From: Ardenticatenales bacterium
GTDB lineage: Bacteria; Chloroflexota; Anaerolineae; Promineifilales; Promineifilaceae
NCBI GenBank assembly: GCA_020634515.1
Contig: JACKBL010000004.1
Location: 124,001 to 188,000 of the forward strand
Length of the DNA stretch: 64,000 nt
Reading direction: 5' to 3'
In this document: piece by piece, positions 34,203 to 43,270 of the stretch
How positions within the stretch are numbered: the stretch's first letter is position 1
Layout: each line of letters opens with the position of its first letter
Notes under the pieces: generated by a model
Told to the model about the DNA's origin: nothing
The model's input: only the letters and a program-made list of their open reading frames with translations
Databases searched by the model: none
Made by a program: the position numbers and the translations under genes

Positions 34203-35039
34203 TCAGACAACCAGCACGGAGCGATCCGTCTGGGACATGATCTGGCTGGTGATGTCGTCTAGCAGCAATCGCGCCCAGCCCTCACCCTGGTGCGCGCCGA
34301 TGACGACGAGGTCGTAATCTCCCTCGTCGGCTTCGGCCACGATTTCATCCACGACCAGGCCGTGCCGTACTCTGGGCTGAATATGCGGGATCACCCCCTG
34401 TAGCGCGGCCAGGTCCTGTTGCAGCAGCTTGCCTTCGCGGGTGTGCCGCTCCATCAACTCCGCCGCCTCCGCGCGCAGTTCCCAGCCGGGCACACCCGGC
34501 GCGGCGACCATTTGCGACATGACGTGCAGCAGGGTCATCTCCTGAGCCAACTGCATCAGAGGGGCCAATGGATGAATGAGCCGACGCAGCAAGAGCGGAT
34601 CGCGCCACCCTTCGCAGAGAAGGAATCGCCGCAAGGCAGGCGTATCGCGGCGGGCGATGAGGACGGGGCAGGGGAGTTGGGCGATGACGCGGGTGGAGGT
34701 AGGGCCGAGCAATCGTTTGACGAATCCATGCTCAGGTTTTTCTCCCATCACGAGCAAATCATACGCCCCTTCGCTGGCGGCGCGGATGATTTCTTCGGCG
34801 GGCGCGCCCTGGCGCAGCAGGACGGAAGGCTCGCCGGCTTCCGTCAGGGCTGCATCACTGGCAGCAAGCAGGGCTTGCGCCTGGGCAAGTATAGTCTCTC
34901 CCTCTGCCCGGTCACTTTCATGGCGAATGACGGTGAGCAGGGTGGGCAGAGGGCTGTTGGTGGCGGCGGCGATACGACCACCAAGACGTACAGCGATGTG
35001 TGAATGGGGTGCGCCGCCTGTGGCGATGAGGATACGCAT
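34203..35039 (-). CDS. Universal stress protein, two Usp domains
   Basis: A 278-residue protein with two tandem UspA-like domains. The first (1-140) starts MRILIATGGAPHS and has LLVMGEKPEHGFVKRLLGPTSTRV and CPVLIAR, i.e. the ATP-binding G-2x-G-9x-G(S/T) region in modified form. The second (about 155-278) ends with DLVVIGAHQGEGWARLLLDDITSQ and SVLVV. The ATG at 35039 has GGAGTAA upstream. Probably a cytosolic nucleotide-binding stress protein. It is 54 bases downstream of a Na/Pi-type transporter gene and may share its transcript... in gene order the transporter comes first. Confidence 0.83.
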   Translation of the reverse strand: MRILIATGGAPHSHIAVRLGGRIAAATNSPLPTLLTVIRHESDRAEGETILAQAQALLAASDAALTEAGEPSVLLRQGAPAEEIIRAASEGAYDLLVMGEKPEHGFVKRLLGPTSTRVIAQLPCPVLIARRDTPALRRFLLCEGWRDPLLLRRLIHPLAPLMQLAQEMTLLHVMSQMVAAPGVPGWELRAEAAELMERHTREGKLLQQDLAALQGVIPHIQPRVRHGLVVDEIVAEADEGDYDLVVIGAHQGEGWARLLLDDITSQIMSQTDRSVLVV

Positions 35040-35093
35040 AGGGTTACTCCGTTGGTAGCCAGGGTCCATGAACAGTGGTTGGTGAGTGACTGG

Positions 35094-36224
35094 TTATAGA
35101 AAGAAAAGAATGAGCGGGACGATAAGGATGGCGCACATAAAGAGGGCAAGGTGACGGTTGTCGTCCGTGATCCAGGCGACGACGCGCAGCATGGCGCGTT
35201 CGTAGCGGCGATAGATGAAGGTGAGGATGAGGATGGAGATGATGGTGATGCTGAGCATTTCCGCCAGGACGATGGTGAAGGCGGCGGGGTTTTTCATGAG
35301 GACGGCGGCGAGGAGGGTGTCAATGAAGGTGGTGATGTTGGCTCCCATGATGTAGGGGATGACGTTTTCGCGGCGGACGAAGCCGCGCTGGCTGAGGGGG
35401 ACGAGGATGCTGAGGGAGACGCTGACGGACATGGAGATGAGGGTGATGAGGGAGCCGAGCAGGAACATGACCCAGGGGCGGTAGATGAGGCGGGACATGC
35501 GGCCTACCTGGCTTTCTTTGAGGGCCATGTCGGGAAGGCATTTGTCGAAGAGGTTGAAGCTGATGATGATGATGCCCAGGCCGACGAGGAAGAGGGTCCA
35601 GCGGGGCAGGAAGCTGAGGAAAAAGGCGGTGATGGGGTCGAAGATGCGGTCGGTGATGGCGTTGAGGAGGACGCCGGATTGGGGTTGCAGGGGAGTAAGG
35701 ATGCCGCTGGTGAGGAGGGTGAGGCCGATGATCATGCCGGCAAGATACGTGGTCCCCGTGACGATGAGTGAGAGCAGACCCATGCCCAGGCTGTTGGCGC
35801 GGTTGCGCCCGCGCAGGACGTAGATGAAGCCGATGAAAAGGACGATGAAGCTCGCCCCCAGGCGGCTGCCGGTGATCATAGTGAAGGCGCTGAGTTGGTT
35901 GAAAATGCCGGCATCATAAAAAGTCAACGCCGCCGCCGCCACCGGAGAACCACTCATAATCACATAGGCGAACAGCCAACCAAAACCGAGGCTATTGGCC
36001 GGATTGTCTACGGCAAAACTATCCCGCACCAGCGGCGCCAGCCCCCGCGCCCCCTCCTTCATCAACGTAATCGCCAGAATGAACAGAAACAGACTGACAA
36101 CAAAAATCCCCACTTTACGCCAGGCAATGCGCCCGACAAGATACTGCCACCGTTTTAGCACGGTGGATTGCAGTTGCTTTTTTTTCACAGCACGACGTTT
36201 CTTCACGTCCACATGCAAGCTCAT
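35094..36224 (-). CDS. Na/Pi-cotransporter (PF02690) family membrane protein
   Basis: A 376-residue protein with a basic N-terminus (VKKRRAVKKKQ) and about nine hydrophobic segments. The two inverted halves of the Na/Pi symporter fold show as NSLGFGWLFAYVIMSGSPVAAA with ITGSRLGASFIVLFIG, and SVSVSLSILVPLSQRGFV with IPYIMGANITTFIDTLLAA. The QSS motifs of classical NptA are replaced by MSGSP-type sequences, so the substrate may not be phosphate. AAGGAG stands before the ATG at 36224. The Usp gene follows closely. Confidence 0.75.
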   Translation of the reverse strand: MSLHVDVKKRRAVKKKQLQSTVLKRWQYLVGRIAWRKVGIFVVSLFLFILAITLMKEGARGLAPLVRDSFAVDNPANSLGFGWLFAYVIMSGSPVAAAALTFYDAGIFNQLSAFTMITGSRLGASFIVLFIGFIYVLRGRNRANSLGMGLLSLIVTGTTYLAGMIIGLTLLTSGILTPLQPQSGVLLNAITDRIFDPITAFFLSFLPRWTLFLVGLGIIIISFNLFDKCLPDMALKESQVGRMSRLIYRPWVMFLLGSLITLISMSVSVSLSILVPLSQRGFVRRENVIPYIMGANITTFIDTLLAAVLMKNPAAFTIVLAEMLSITIISILILTFIYRRYERAMLRVVAWITDDNRHLALFMCAILIVPLILFFL

Positions 36225-36475
36225 AACGGGTTCTCCTTTCAGACGGAAACCGTGGCCAGTTGCGCTTAAGGCAATCATCCGGCAATCGTGTTATTACCCC
36301 GTTCCTCCTGCGAGGGGAACGGTGATGTGGTCTCAAAATGGATTGCTTTCCCCGAGGGAGAAGGGGTAGAAGTTGGCGGGTCGCGCCTCAGTCCATGATC
36401 TCCCTACGATTCCCGAATACAATTCCTGGAGCGTAATTGAAAATCACCATCCCCCGGAGGGCATGGTGATAGAAG
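36225..36475. other. Intergenic region without gene
   Basis: No coding potential is seen. A hairpin with arms ATCACCAT (36443-36450) and ATGGTGAT (36463-36470) stands just before the next repeat block. Confidence 0.4.
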
Positions 36476-36634
36476 GTAACTGCTAAGTGGCTGTCCGCAA
36501 TGAAGTTAGCGGAAATGGGCGGACACCTTGTCAGTAGTCGTCCGTAAAAAGTGTGAGATTATTTTCGGACGGTTACTAAGTCCGATTGGACCAATTTTCT
36601 CCGGTGAAATTGGTCTAATCTCCAGAGAACGTAA
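36476..36634. repeat. Composite repeat block
   Basis: Begins GTAACTGCTAAG. It then holds the CTGTCCGC..GCGGACA palindrome, the CGTCCGTAAAAAGTGTGAG..CGGACGGTTAC palindrome (36536-36578), and a GATTGGACCAATTTTCTCC ... TGGTCTAATCTCCAGAGAAC segment of the GTAAC-ended family. Three repeat families are joined end to end. Confidence 0.75.
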
Positions 36635-36658
36635 GTCGCTACGATAGCAGTAAGATAA

Positions 36659-37087
36659 TCATATCCAACTGTCCAAAAAGAGCAAAAACAGGCGCATGGC
36701 CGCCGCCAACCGCCGCACCATCGCCGCGTCCACGGTTGCCGCAAAATCGCACGCCGCGTAGGCCATCAAATGCCGCACCGCCTGGTCCAGTGGCAGGATG
36801 CTGCCCGCCAGCGTGCCATCGGCCAACCGCGCCCGCCCATTCCCCCCCGTCAGGGCAAAATCCCCCAGTTGATAGAGTCCGTCTGGCATACCGAGCGCGG
36901 CCATCGCGTCGCGGACCAGATTGAGGCGGCCCGCGGTCAGCCGCCACACCTGCCGCACAAGCGCGGGACAGACGTGAATGCCATTGACGATGAGGCCGAT
37001 CGTGATGCGTCCGTCATCAAGCAAGGCGGTGACCAGGCCCGGCTGGCGGGGATGAATCGGCGGCGTGGCGTTGAACTGGTATACTCC
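36659..37087 (-). pseudogene. N-acetylglucosamine-6-phosphate deacetylase remnant (nagA)
   Basis: The translated fragment from 37087 downward reads VYQFNATPPIHPRQPGLVTA, LIVNGIHVCPALVRQVWRLT, LVRDAMAALGMPDGLYQLG and LADGTLAGSILPLDQAVRHL. These follow the middle and C-terminal part of NagA in order. The N-terminal half with the HxH metal site is missing, an in-frame stop precedes the fragment at 37088-37090, and the C-terminus runs off into unrelated residues (LFLLFLDSWI). It is the dead remains of an amino-sugar catabolism gene; repeats border it on one side. Confidence 0.75.
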
Positions 37088-37203
37088 CTATAGGGGCGGC
37101 GCGTTTCTTCCTCTGTTTGCTGTCGCCCGACATGCCGGGAAAGCCGTGACCCCTTTACCAACAACCTGCGTCGCTCATCCCGCAAACATCGCAAGGGACT
37201 ATC

Positions 37204-39960
37204 ATGACCACGAAAATTGTCTCCCGTACGGAGAAAATCCACGACATCCTCCGTTATGAACATCATCCGCTCGATGCCATCTTCCGCCCGCGCAGCGTTG
37301 CCGTTATTGGCGCAACGGCACGCCCCGGTAGCGTGGGGCGCACCATTCTTTCCAATCTGATCAGCAGCCCGTTTGGCGGAACCGTGTATCCCGTCAGCCT
37401 GAAGCGGCCAGCTGTGTTGGGCATCAAGGCGTACCCCAACCTGGCGGCCATCGGCGATCCCGTTGACCTGGCCGTAATTGTCACGCCCGCCCCCACCGTG
37501 CCGGACGTGGTGCGCGAGTGCGTTGCTTATGGCGTGCGCGGGGCCATCATCATTTCCGCCGGATTCAAAGAAACAGGACCGGAAGGGGCGGCATTGGAGC
37601 AGGAAGTGTTGACGGAAGCGCGCCGGGGCAACATGCGCATCGTTGGCCCCAACTGCCTCGGCGCCATGAGTCCTATCACCGGACTAAACGCCACGTTTGC
37701 CAGCACCATTGCCTTGCCGGGGAACGTGGGCTTTATCAGCCAGAGTGGCGCCCTTTGCACCTCGATCCTGGACTGGAGCTTGCGCGAGCACGTCGGATTC
37801 AGCGCCTTCGTTTCCATTGGGTCCATGCTGGACGTGGGGTGGGGCGACCTGATTTACTACCTGGGCGACGATCCCAACACCAAAAGCATCGTCATCTACA
37901 TGGAAACCATCGGCGACGCCCGCTCATTTATGTCCGCGGCGCGGGAAGTGGCCCTGACCAAGCCCATCATCGTGATCAAGCCAGGGCGCACCCAGGCCGC
38001 CGCGGCCGCCGCCGCCTCGCATACCGGGTCGCTCACCGGCAGCGACGAGGTGCTGGAATCGGCTTTCCGCCGCTGCGGGGTGCTGCGCGTGAATGATATT
38101 TCTGATCTGTTTGCCATGTCCGAGGTGTTGGCGAAGCAGCCGCTGCCGCGTGGCCGCCGCCTGACGATTGTGACGAACGCGGGCGGGCCGGGTGTATTGG
38201 CGACGGATTCGCTCATTTCTGGGGGGGGTGAACTGGCGATGATTTCCGCGGAGACGGAAGCGAAGTTGAATGAGATTCTGCCGCCGCACTGGAGCCACGG
38301 AAACCCGATTGACGTGCTGGGAGACGCCAGCCCGGAACGGTATGCGCGCACGCTGGAGGTGGCGGCGGCGGACCCCAACAGTGATGGTTTGCTGGTGATT
38401 CTGACGCCGCAGGCGATGTCGGACCCGACGGAGACGGCGGTGGAGTTGAAGGAGGTGAGCCATCGTTTGAAGAAGAAGCCGGTGCTGGCCAGTTGGATGG
38501 GGGGCGCGGAGGTGAATGAGGGGGAGGCTGTGCTGAATAAGGCCGGCATTCCCACATTCGATTATCCTGATACGGCCACGGAGATGTTCAACTATATGTG
38601 GCGATACAGTGATAATTTACGCAGCTTGTATGAGACGCCCGTTTTGCCGGCAGGAACCGAGGAAGGCGCACCTGATCGTACCCTGGCAGAAACGGTCATC
38701 CGCGCCGCGCGGCAGGCGGGGCGCACCATCCTCACCGAATTCGAGTCTAAGCAAATCTTCGCCGCCTATGGCATTCCCACCGTGGACACCCGCGTCGCCG
38801 CCAGCGCCGACGAAGCCGAGGCACTGGCCGCCGCCATTGGCTACCCTGTCGTCCTCAAACTCCATTCCGGCTCCATCACGCACAAAACGGACGTGGGCGG
38901 TGTGCAGTTGAACCTGGCGGACGCGGCCGCCGTGCGTCAGGCATTCACGCGCATTGCCGCCGGCGCCCGCGACTATGCGGCGCAGGCGGGGCGCGATCCC
39001 CTGCCGGACGACTTCCTGGGGGTGACGGTGCAGCCAATGGTGAAACTGGAAGGGTACGAAATTATCGTCGGCAGCAGCCCAGACCCCCAGTTTGGCCCGG
39101 TGTTGCTGTTCGGCACTGGCGGGACGTTGGTGGAGGTGTTTCAGGATCGGGCGCTGGGGCTGCCGCCGTTGAACACGACGCTGGCGCGGCGGATGATGGA
39201 GCGGACGAAAATCTACCGCGCCTTGCGGGGTGTTCGCGGGCGGGCGTCGGTTGATTTGTCTGCGCTGGAGCAGATCATGGTGCGTTTTAGCCAGTTGGTG
39301 GCGGAGCAGGCGCTTATCAAGGAGATCGACATTAACCCGTTGCTGGCGTCGCCGGAGCAAATTCTGGCGCTGGATGCGCGGGTGGTGTTGTATCCGTCAG
39401 AGGTGACGGAGCCGCCGCAATTGGCGATTCGCCCCTATCCGACACAGTATATTCAGCCGTGGACGCTACGGGATGGCACGGCGGTGAATATCCGTCCTAT
39501 CCGCCCGGAGGATGAGCCGCTGATGGGGCAGTTCCACCAGGGGCTGTCGGCGCAGAGTGTGTTTATGCGGTATTTCCATACGTTGGATTTGAGCCAGCGG
39601 GTGGCGCACGAGCGGCTGACGCGGATTTGCTTTATTGATTATGATCGGGAGATGGCGTTGGTGGCGACGTTGCGGGATGCGCACACGGGTGAGCGACGGG
39701 TTATCGCGGCGGGTCGGTTGAGCAAAATTGCCGGCACTGCCGATGCCGAATTTGCCATGCTCATCCACGACGACTACCAGCGCCAGGGCGTGGGCACGGA
39801 ACTGCTGCGCCGCCTGCTGGACGTCGCCCGCGACGAAGGGTTGCAGCGCGTACTGGCCTACATGCTGCCCGAAAACGTCGGCATGAAGCGCGTTTGTCAG
39901 CGGTTGGGCTTCCGTTTCCATTTCAACGACGGTGTCCTGGAAGCCATCCTCACCCTGTGA
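37204..39960 (+). CDS. PatZ/Pat-like protein: ADP-forming acyl-CoA synthetase domains plus GNAT
   Basis: A 918-residue fusion. It has an N-terminal CoA-binding domain (about 20-150, SVAVIGATARPGSVGRTIL) and a ligase-CoA domain (about 170-480) with the phosphohistidine-loop sequence ASHTGSLTGSDEV. An ATP-grasp domain (about 500-715: FAAYGIPTVDTRVA, VVLKLHSGSITHKTDVGGV) is followed by a C-terminal GNAT acetyltransferase (about 745-918: IRPIRPEDEPLM, LIHDDYQRQGVGTELLRRLL). This is the architecture of PatZ/YfiQ protein lysine acetyltransferases that control acetyl-CoA synthetase. The histidine is kept, so ligase activity is conceivable. The gene shows at least two abrupt wobble-base switches at TGCCGGCA or GCCGGCA sites (38545 and 39730). 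Confidence 0.9.
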   Translation: MTTKIVSRTEKIHDILRYEHHPLDAIFRPRSVAVIGATARPGSVGRTILSNLISSPFGGTVYPVSLKRPAVLGIKAYPNLAAIGDPVDLAVIVTPAPTVPDVVRECVAYGVRGAIIISAGFKETGPEGAALEQEVLTEARRGNMRIVGPNCLGAMSPITGLNATFASTIALPGNVGFISQSGALCTSILDWSLREHVGFSAFVSIGSMLDVGWGDLIYYLGDDPNTKSIVIYMETIGDARSFMSAAREVALTKPIIVIKPGRTQAAAAAAASHTGSLTGSDEVLESAFRRCGVLRVNDISDLFAMSEVLAKQPLPRGRRLTIVTNAGGPGVLATDSLISGGGELAMISAETEAKLNEILPPHWSHGNPIDVLGDASPERYARTLEVAAADPNSDGLLVILTPQAMSDPTETAVELKEVSHRLKKKPVLASWMGGAEVNEGEAVLNKAGIPTFDYPDTATEMFNYMWRYSDNLRSLYETPVLPAGTEEGAPDRTLAETVIRAARQAGRTILTEFESKQIFAAYGIPTVDTRVAASADEAEALAAAIGYPVVLKLHSGSITHKTDVGGVQLNLADAAAVRQAFTRIAAGARDYAAQAGRDPLPDDFLGVTVQPMVKLEGYEIIVGSSPDPQFGPVLLFGTGGTLVEVFQDRALGLPPLNTTLARRMMERTKIYRALRGVRGRASVDLSALEQIMVRFSQLVAEQALIKEIDINPLLASPEQILALDARVVLYPSEVTEPPQLAIRPYPTQYIQPWTLRDGTAVNIRPIRPEDEPLMGQFHQGLSAQSVFMRYFHTLDLSQRVAHERLTRICFIDYDREMALVATLRDAHTGERRVIAAGRLSKIAGTADAEFAMLIHDDYQRQGVGTELLRRLLDVARDEGLQRVLAYMLPENVGMKRVCQRLGFRFHFNDGVLEAILTL

Positions 39961-40012
39961 GCGCGTCATTGCGTGTCTGCGCCCATTCCTCTGCCCAGAC
40001 ACGCCTATTTAG

Positions 40013-40124
40013 TGGCTGTCCAGATGGCGGCCATCATGGATAGCGGCTATCCAGATAGCGGCTATCCATGATGGCTTGGCAGTAACCGTCCGTAAAAAGT
40101 GTGCAGTTGTTTTTGGACGGTTAC
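40013..40124. repeat. Composite repeat block after patZ-like gene
   Basis: GTGGCTGTCCAGATGGCGGC, then GATAGCGGCTATCCA units related to the 16-bp tandem at 1215, then GTAACCGTCCGTAAAAAGTG ... TTTTTGGACGGTTAC (40082-40124), which directly abuts the pyrB stop codon. It may terminate one or both convergent transcripts. Confidence 0.75.
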
Positions 40125-41114
40125 TTATGCTTTGCCCAGGACGGCGGCCAACAGGGCCATGCGGATGAACATACCGTTTTGCACCTGGCGAAAGTAGGCG
40201 GCGCGGGGGTCGTTATCTACGGCGTAGTGGATTTCGCCCACGCGCGGCAGGGGGTGCATGACGACCATTTTCTCTTTGGCCCGCCGCATCAGTTCGGGGG
40301 TGATTTCGTACATATCTTTCACTTCTTCGTATTGAGCCAGGTCGTTGAAGCGTTCTTTTTGCACGCGGGTGACGTAGAGGACGTCGGCGTTTTCGATGAC
40401 GTCGGCAACGTCGTGGGTTTCGCGGGCGGGAATGCCGGCATCTATCACCCGATTCATGATGTTCAACGGCATTCGCAAAATCTCCGGGGAGACAAAACGC
40501 AGGCTGACGTCATATTGCAGCAGCAGTTTTGTCAGCGAATGCACCGTGCGTCCATAGCGTAGATCCCCCACCATGGCCACCTTCAGCCCATCAATACGCC
40601 CCAACTCCTCGTGGATCGTGAACAGGTCCAGCAGCGCCTGCGTGGGATGCTCCCCCGCGCCATCGCCCGCGTTCAACACCGGCACATGGGCGTAGTCGGC
40701 GGCCACCTGCGCGGAGCCGATTTCCGGGTGGCGCAGGACAATCACGTCCGCATACTGCTCCAGCGTGCGAATCGTGTCCACCAGCGTTTCCCCTTTACTC
40801 ACGGAACTGAACTGCACGCCCTGCGTGATGGGGATGACGCTGCCGCCCAATCGCTCCATGGCGGCGATGAAGGAGGCGCTGGTGCGTGTGCTGGGTTCGT
40901 AGAAGAGGCAGGCAAGGACGTAGCCTTTGAGCAAATCCGCCGCGCCCGCGCGCTGGACCATTTCGCGCATTTCGCGGGCGCGGGCAAAGACGAAGTTCAG
41001 GCGCGCCTTGTCGAATTGGTCCACGGAAAGGATGTCCCAGCCGATCATGCCGTTGGATTGACGATGGTTTTTGTCCGTCAGCCGTGTGTAGTCGAATAAT
41101 GGTTTGAGTGACAT
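40125..41114 (-). CDS. pyrB: Aspartate carbamoyltransferase catalytic subunit
   Basis: A 329-residue enzyme condensing carbamoyl phosphate and aspartate, the committed step of pyrimidine synthesis. Key elements are the carbamoyl-phosphate loop FYEPSTRTSASF, the K in SKGETLVDT, DGAGEHPTQALLDLFTI, MVGDLRYGRTVHSL and the aspartate loop HPLPRVGEI. These are the STRTS, HPTQ and PLPR signatures, all intact. No regulatory pyrI gene is present. It follows pyrC by 23 bases on the same strand and is read from the same leader. Confidence 0.96.
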   Translation of the reverse strand: MSLKPLFDYTRLTDKNHRQSNGMIGWDILSVDQFDKARLNFVFARAREMREMVQRAGAADLLKGYVLACLFYEPSTRTSASFIAAMERLGGSVIPITQGVQFSSVSKGETLVDTIRTLEQYADVIVLRHPEIGSAQVAADYAHVPVLNAGDGAGEHPTQALLDLFTIHEELGRIDGLKVAMVGDLRYGRTVHSLTKLLLQYDVSLRFVSPEILRMPLNIMNRVIDAGIPARETHDVADVIENADVLYVTRVQKERFNDLAQYEEVKDMYEITPELMRRAKEKMVVMHPLPRVGEIHYAVDNDPRAAYFRQVQNGMFIRMALLAAVLGKA

Positions 41115-41137
41115 TGGGGGTCTCCAGTTGTTGGTAT

Positions 41138-42229
41138 TCAGTTGTTGGTGTTCGGTTTTCCGTTGGTGGTTTGCGGGAGAAGTTGGCCGCTGCCCGGCGG
41201 GGCCAGGACAAGGCCGTCTTCGAAGGCAAGCTGGTTACGCAGGATGACACGGCGCACTTTTCCTTTGACGGGAATGCCGGCAAAAGGCGTCCAGCCACAC
41301 TTCGAATACATCATCTCATCCTGGATCACCCACGAAGCCTCCGCGTCCACCTCCACCCAGGTATCGCGTTGCGGCGGCAACGCAAAAATGCGGCGCGGAT
41401 TCGTGTGCATCAAATCAATCAACCGCGCCAGCGTCAGCCGCCCCTCATGCACCGCCGTCAGCATCAGCGGCAGCGACGTTTCCAACCCGGCCACGCCCGG
41501 CGGCGGCTGTGGCAGTTGTTTTTCCGCCAGCGTGTGTGGCGCGTGGTCCGTAGCAATACAATCCACCGTCTCCCCCAGGTGCGCCCACAACGCCGCCACG
41601 TCATCCGGCGTTCCCAACACGGGGCGCATGTCCGCCAGCGGCCCCAGCCGGTCAAACGCGGCCGCATCCAGGAACAAATGATGCGGCGTCACCTCGCAGG
41701 TGACAGGCAATCCGGCCATCTTCGCATCCGCGATCAACTCAATCTCCTCGCGGCGGCTAACGTGGCAGAAATGTACCGGGCGCTGGTAGGCGGCGGCCAG
41801 GCCAATGCCCACGGCCACGCTCTGCTTCTCCGCGTGCATGGCGATCAGCTTCCCCCGCGGCCAATCGCGGAAACAGGCGCGCAGCGTAGGCACGTCATCC
41901 ACGCGCAGCGGGCCAAATGTGTCATTGAGATAGACTTTCAACGCCACCGCATGGGGAGCGCACGCGGCAAGCTGCGCCACTTCCGCCGGGCTGGCTCCGG
42001 CGAACAATCCCACGTCGCAGCGAATCGTCCGCGCCGCCGTTTCGCGCGTCGCCGCCAGCGTCGCGGGCGTGGAAAGGGGCGGGGATGTGTTCGGCATTCC
42101 CAGGATCATGGTCACGCCGCCGGCCAGCGCCGCCGCCGTGCCGGTGGCAAAATCCTCCTTGTGTTCCCCACCGGGCACGCGCAAATGCGTGTGAACATCA
42201 ATCAAGCCAGGTAAAATCAGGTCAGACAT
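41138..42229 (-). CDS. pyrC: Dihydroorotase
   Basis: A 363-residue amidohydrolase forming dihydroorotate. Metal-site motifs are PGLIDVHTHLRVPGG, MHAEKQSV, HFCHVSRREEIELI, CEVTPHHLFL and CIATDHAPHTLAEK. A lysine in ALKVYLND could be the carbamylated bridging residue. It is shorter than the usual class I enzyme of about 430 residues and resembles the CAD-type domain. Its last residues (QTTNGKPNTNN) are read from an A/C-rich stretch that also leads pyrB. The start follows a terminator hairpin by about 57 bases. Confidence 0.93.
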   Translation of the reverse strand: MSDLILPGLIDVHTHLRVPGGEHKEDFATGTAAALAGGVTMILGMPNTSPPLSTPATLAATRETAARTIRCDVGLFAGASPAEVAQLAACAPHAVALKVYLNDTFGPLRVDDVPTLRACFRDWPRGKLIAMHAEKQSVAVGIGLAAAYQRPVHFCHVSRREEIELIADAKMAGLPVTCEVTPHHLFLDAAAFDRLGPLADMRPVLGTPDDVAALWAHLGETVDCIATDHAPHTLAEKQLPQPPPGVAGLETSLPLMLTAVHEGRLTLARLIDLMHTNPRRIFALPPQRDTWVEVDAEASWVIQDEMMYSKCGWTPFAGIPVKGKVRRVILRNQLAFEDGLVLAPPGSGQLLPQTTNGKPNTNN

Positions 42230-42399
42230 AATTCCTCACCAGGAGCGCAACACAAGCGCGCTGCGTTGAGACAATCGCAATAGGCAAAAAAAAAGCCCAA
42301 TCCTGAAAAAGGATCGGGCAATGAAGGCGAAAAAAGAAGAAGTTTTCGCGGGCGCAAAAGCAGTATGCGAACGAGAAGACAGTCTAGCGTAAACACCAA
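42217..42399 (-). promoter_or_regulatory. Putative pyrimidine-responsive attenuator leader with leader reading frame
   Basis: The pyrC leader has a pyrimidine-rich tract (CTTCTTCTTTTTTCGCCTTC on the transcript) immediately before the terminator hairpin. A 60-codon open frame starting at TTG 42399 runs through both and ends after the pyrC start. This is the arrangement of the E. coli pyrBI attenuator, where UTP-dependent pausing couples translation to read-through. I see no PyrR-type binding loop. There is no Shine-Dalgarno sequence for the leader frame, so the peptide itself is uncertain. Confidence 0.5.
42286..42319 (-). terminator. Terminator hairpin in pyrC leader
   Basis: On the minus strand GCCCGATCCT, a TTTTC loop and AGGATTGGGC form a ten-base stem with one G-T and one mismatch-type pair, followed by nine T residues. 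It lies upstream of pyrC and downstream of any promoter for it, so it must be an attenuator or the end of an upstream leader. Confidence 0.8.
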
Positions 42400-42574
42400 G
42401 CGGCAAGTCTAGCACGTTGCGTCAGTGGGGGCAAATGACAATGCGCGGGCGCGGGTTTCAGGTAAAATGATCGTGGTCGGTGGCGCAAGCCGCTGAATCT
42501 GGCTTAAACTTTGTCTGAAGGTAGAGGCGGGCGAGAGTTCCGCATGTTGGCGGAGAATAGAAGGGAGAGCGGCG

Positions 42575-43270
42575 ATGCAGGCCATCGTGGTAGCCGATAA
42601 TCAGGAAGACCGAGACTTTTTGAATTTTGTTTTGCGGCACGCGGGGGTGGCCGTGGCGACGACGGCGGCGCTGCAGCCGGTGACGGCGACGTTGGCGGAG
42701 CGTCCGGTGGACCTGGTGCTGCTGTCGCTGCCGGAAAGTGGGCGCCTGCTGCCGGATATTGAGGCGCTGCGCCTGGTGACGCAGGTCCCGGTGGTGGCGT
42801 TGATGGGGATGCTGACGGAGGAGTTGCATTGCGCGTTGCTGGATGCGGGGGTGGACCTGGTGTTGCCGCGCCCATTTTCGGCACGGGTACTCAGCCGGTA
42901 TGTGCGAATTTTGCTGCGGCGGTCAAGAACAGTGCCGGCATCCGTCCTCCCCCGCTTTGAAACAGACACCATCCTCCTCGACCCCACCACCCGCACCGTC
43001 ACCGTCAGCGGCTGCGACCCCCAGCGCCTCACCCAACTTGAATTCCGCCTCTTCTATCTCCTGGTCAGCAACCAGAACCAGGTGCTTCCCGCGGACATGA
43101 TCGTTGAGCGTGTCTGGGGCTACAGCGGGCAGGGCAACCGCGAACTGGTGCGCGGCCTGATTCGTCGCCTACGGCGCAAAATCGAAACCCCATCGGCGTC
43201 GCAACGCTTCATCCAAAACATCCCCGGTGTCGGCTACCGCTTCTCCACGGACGCCCCCGCCGACTCCTGA
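42575..43270 (+). CDS. Winged-helix response regulator with atypical receiver
   Basis: A 231-residue OmpR-type protein. The receiver-like domain (1-115) lacks the phosphoacceptor: the position in LVLLSLPESG is Ser51, only one acidic residue is left in VVADNQED, and the conserved lysine is arginine in VLPRPFS. The DNA-binding winged helix (about 135-225) is intact (LTQLEFRLFYLLVSNQNQ, ELVRGLIRRLRRKIET, IPGVGYRF). No kinase gene is adjacent. It probably acts independently of phosphorylation. ATG context is GGAGAGCGGCG. Confidence 0.85.
   Translation: MQAIVVADNQEDRDFLNFVLRHAGVAVATTAALQPVTATLAERPVDLVLLSLPESGRLLPDIEALRLVTQVPVVALMGMLTEELHCALLDAGVDLVLPRPFSARVLSRYVRILLRRSRTVPASVLPRFETDTILLDPTTRTVTVSGCDPQRLTQLEFRLFYLLVSNQNQVLPADMIVERVWGYSGQGNRELVRGLIRRLRRKIETPSASQRFIQNIPGVGYRFSTDAPADS

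Noticed and set aside
42310..42440. tRNA or PyrR-binding element in the pyr leader
   Set aside because: No cloverleaf can be drawn and no sequence close to the PyrR anti-antiterminator loop is present; only the terminator and U/C-rich tract are supported.
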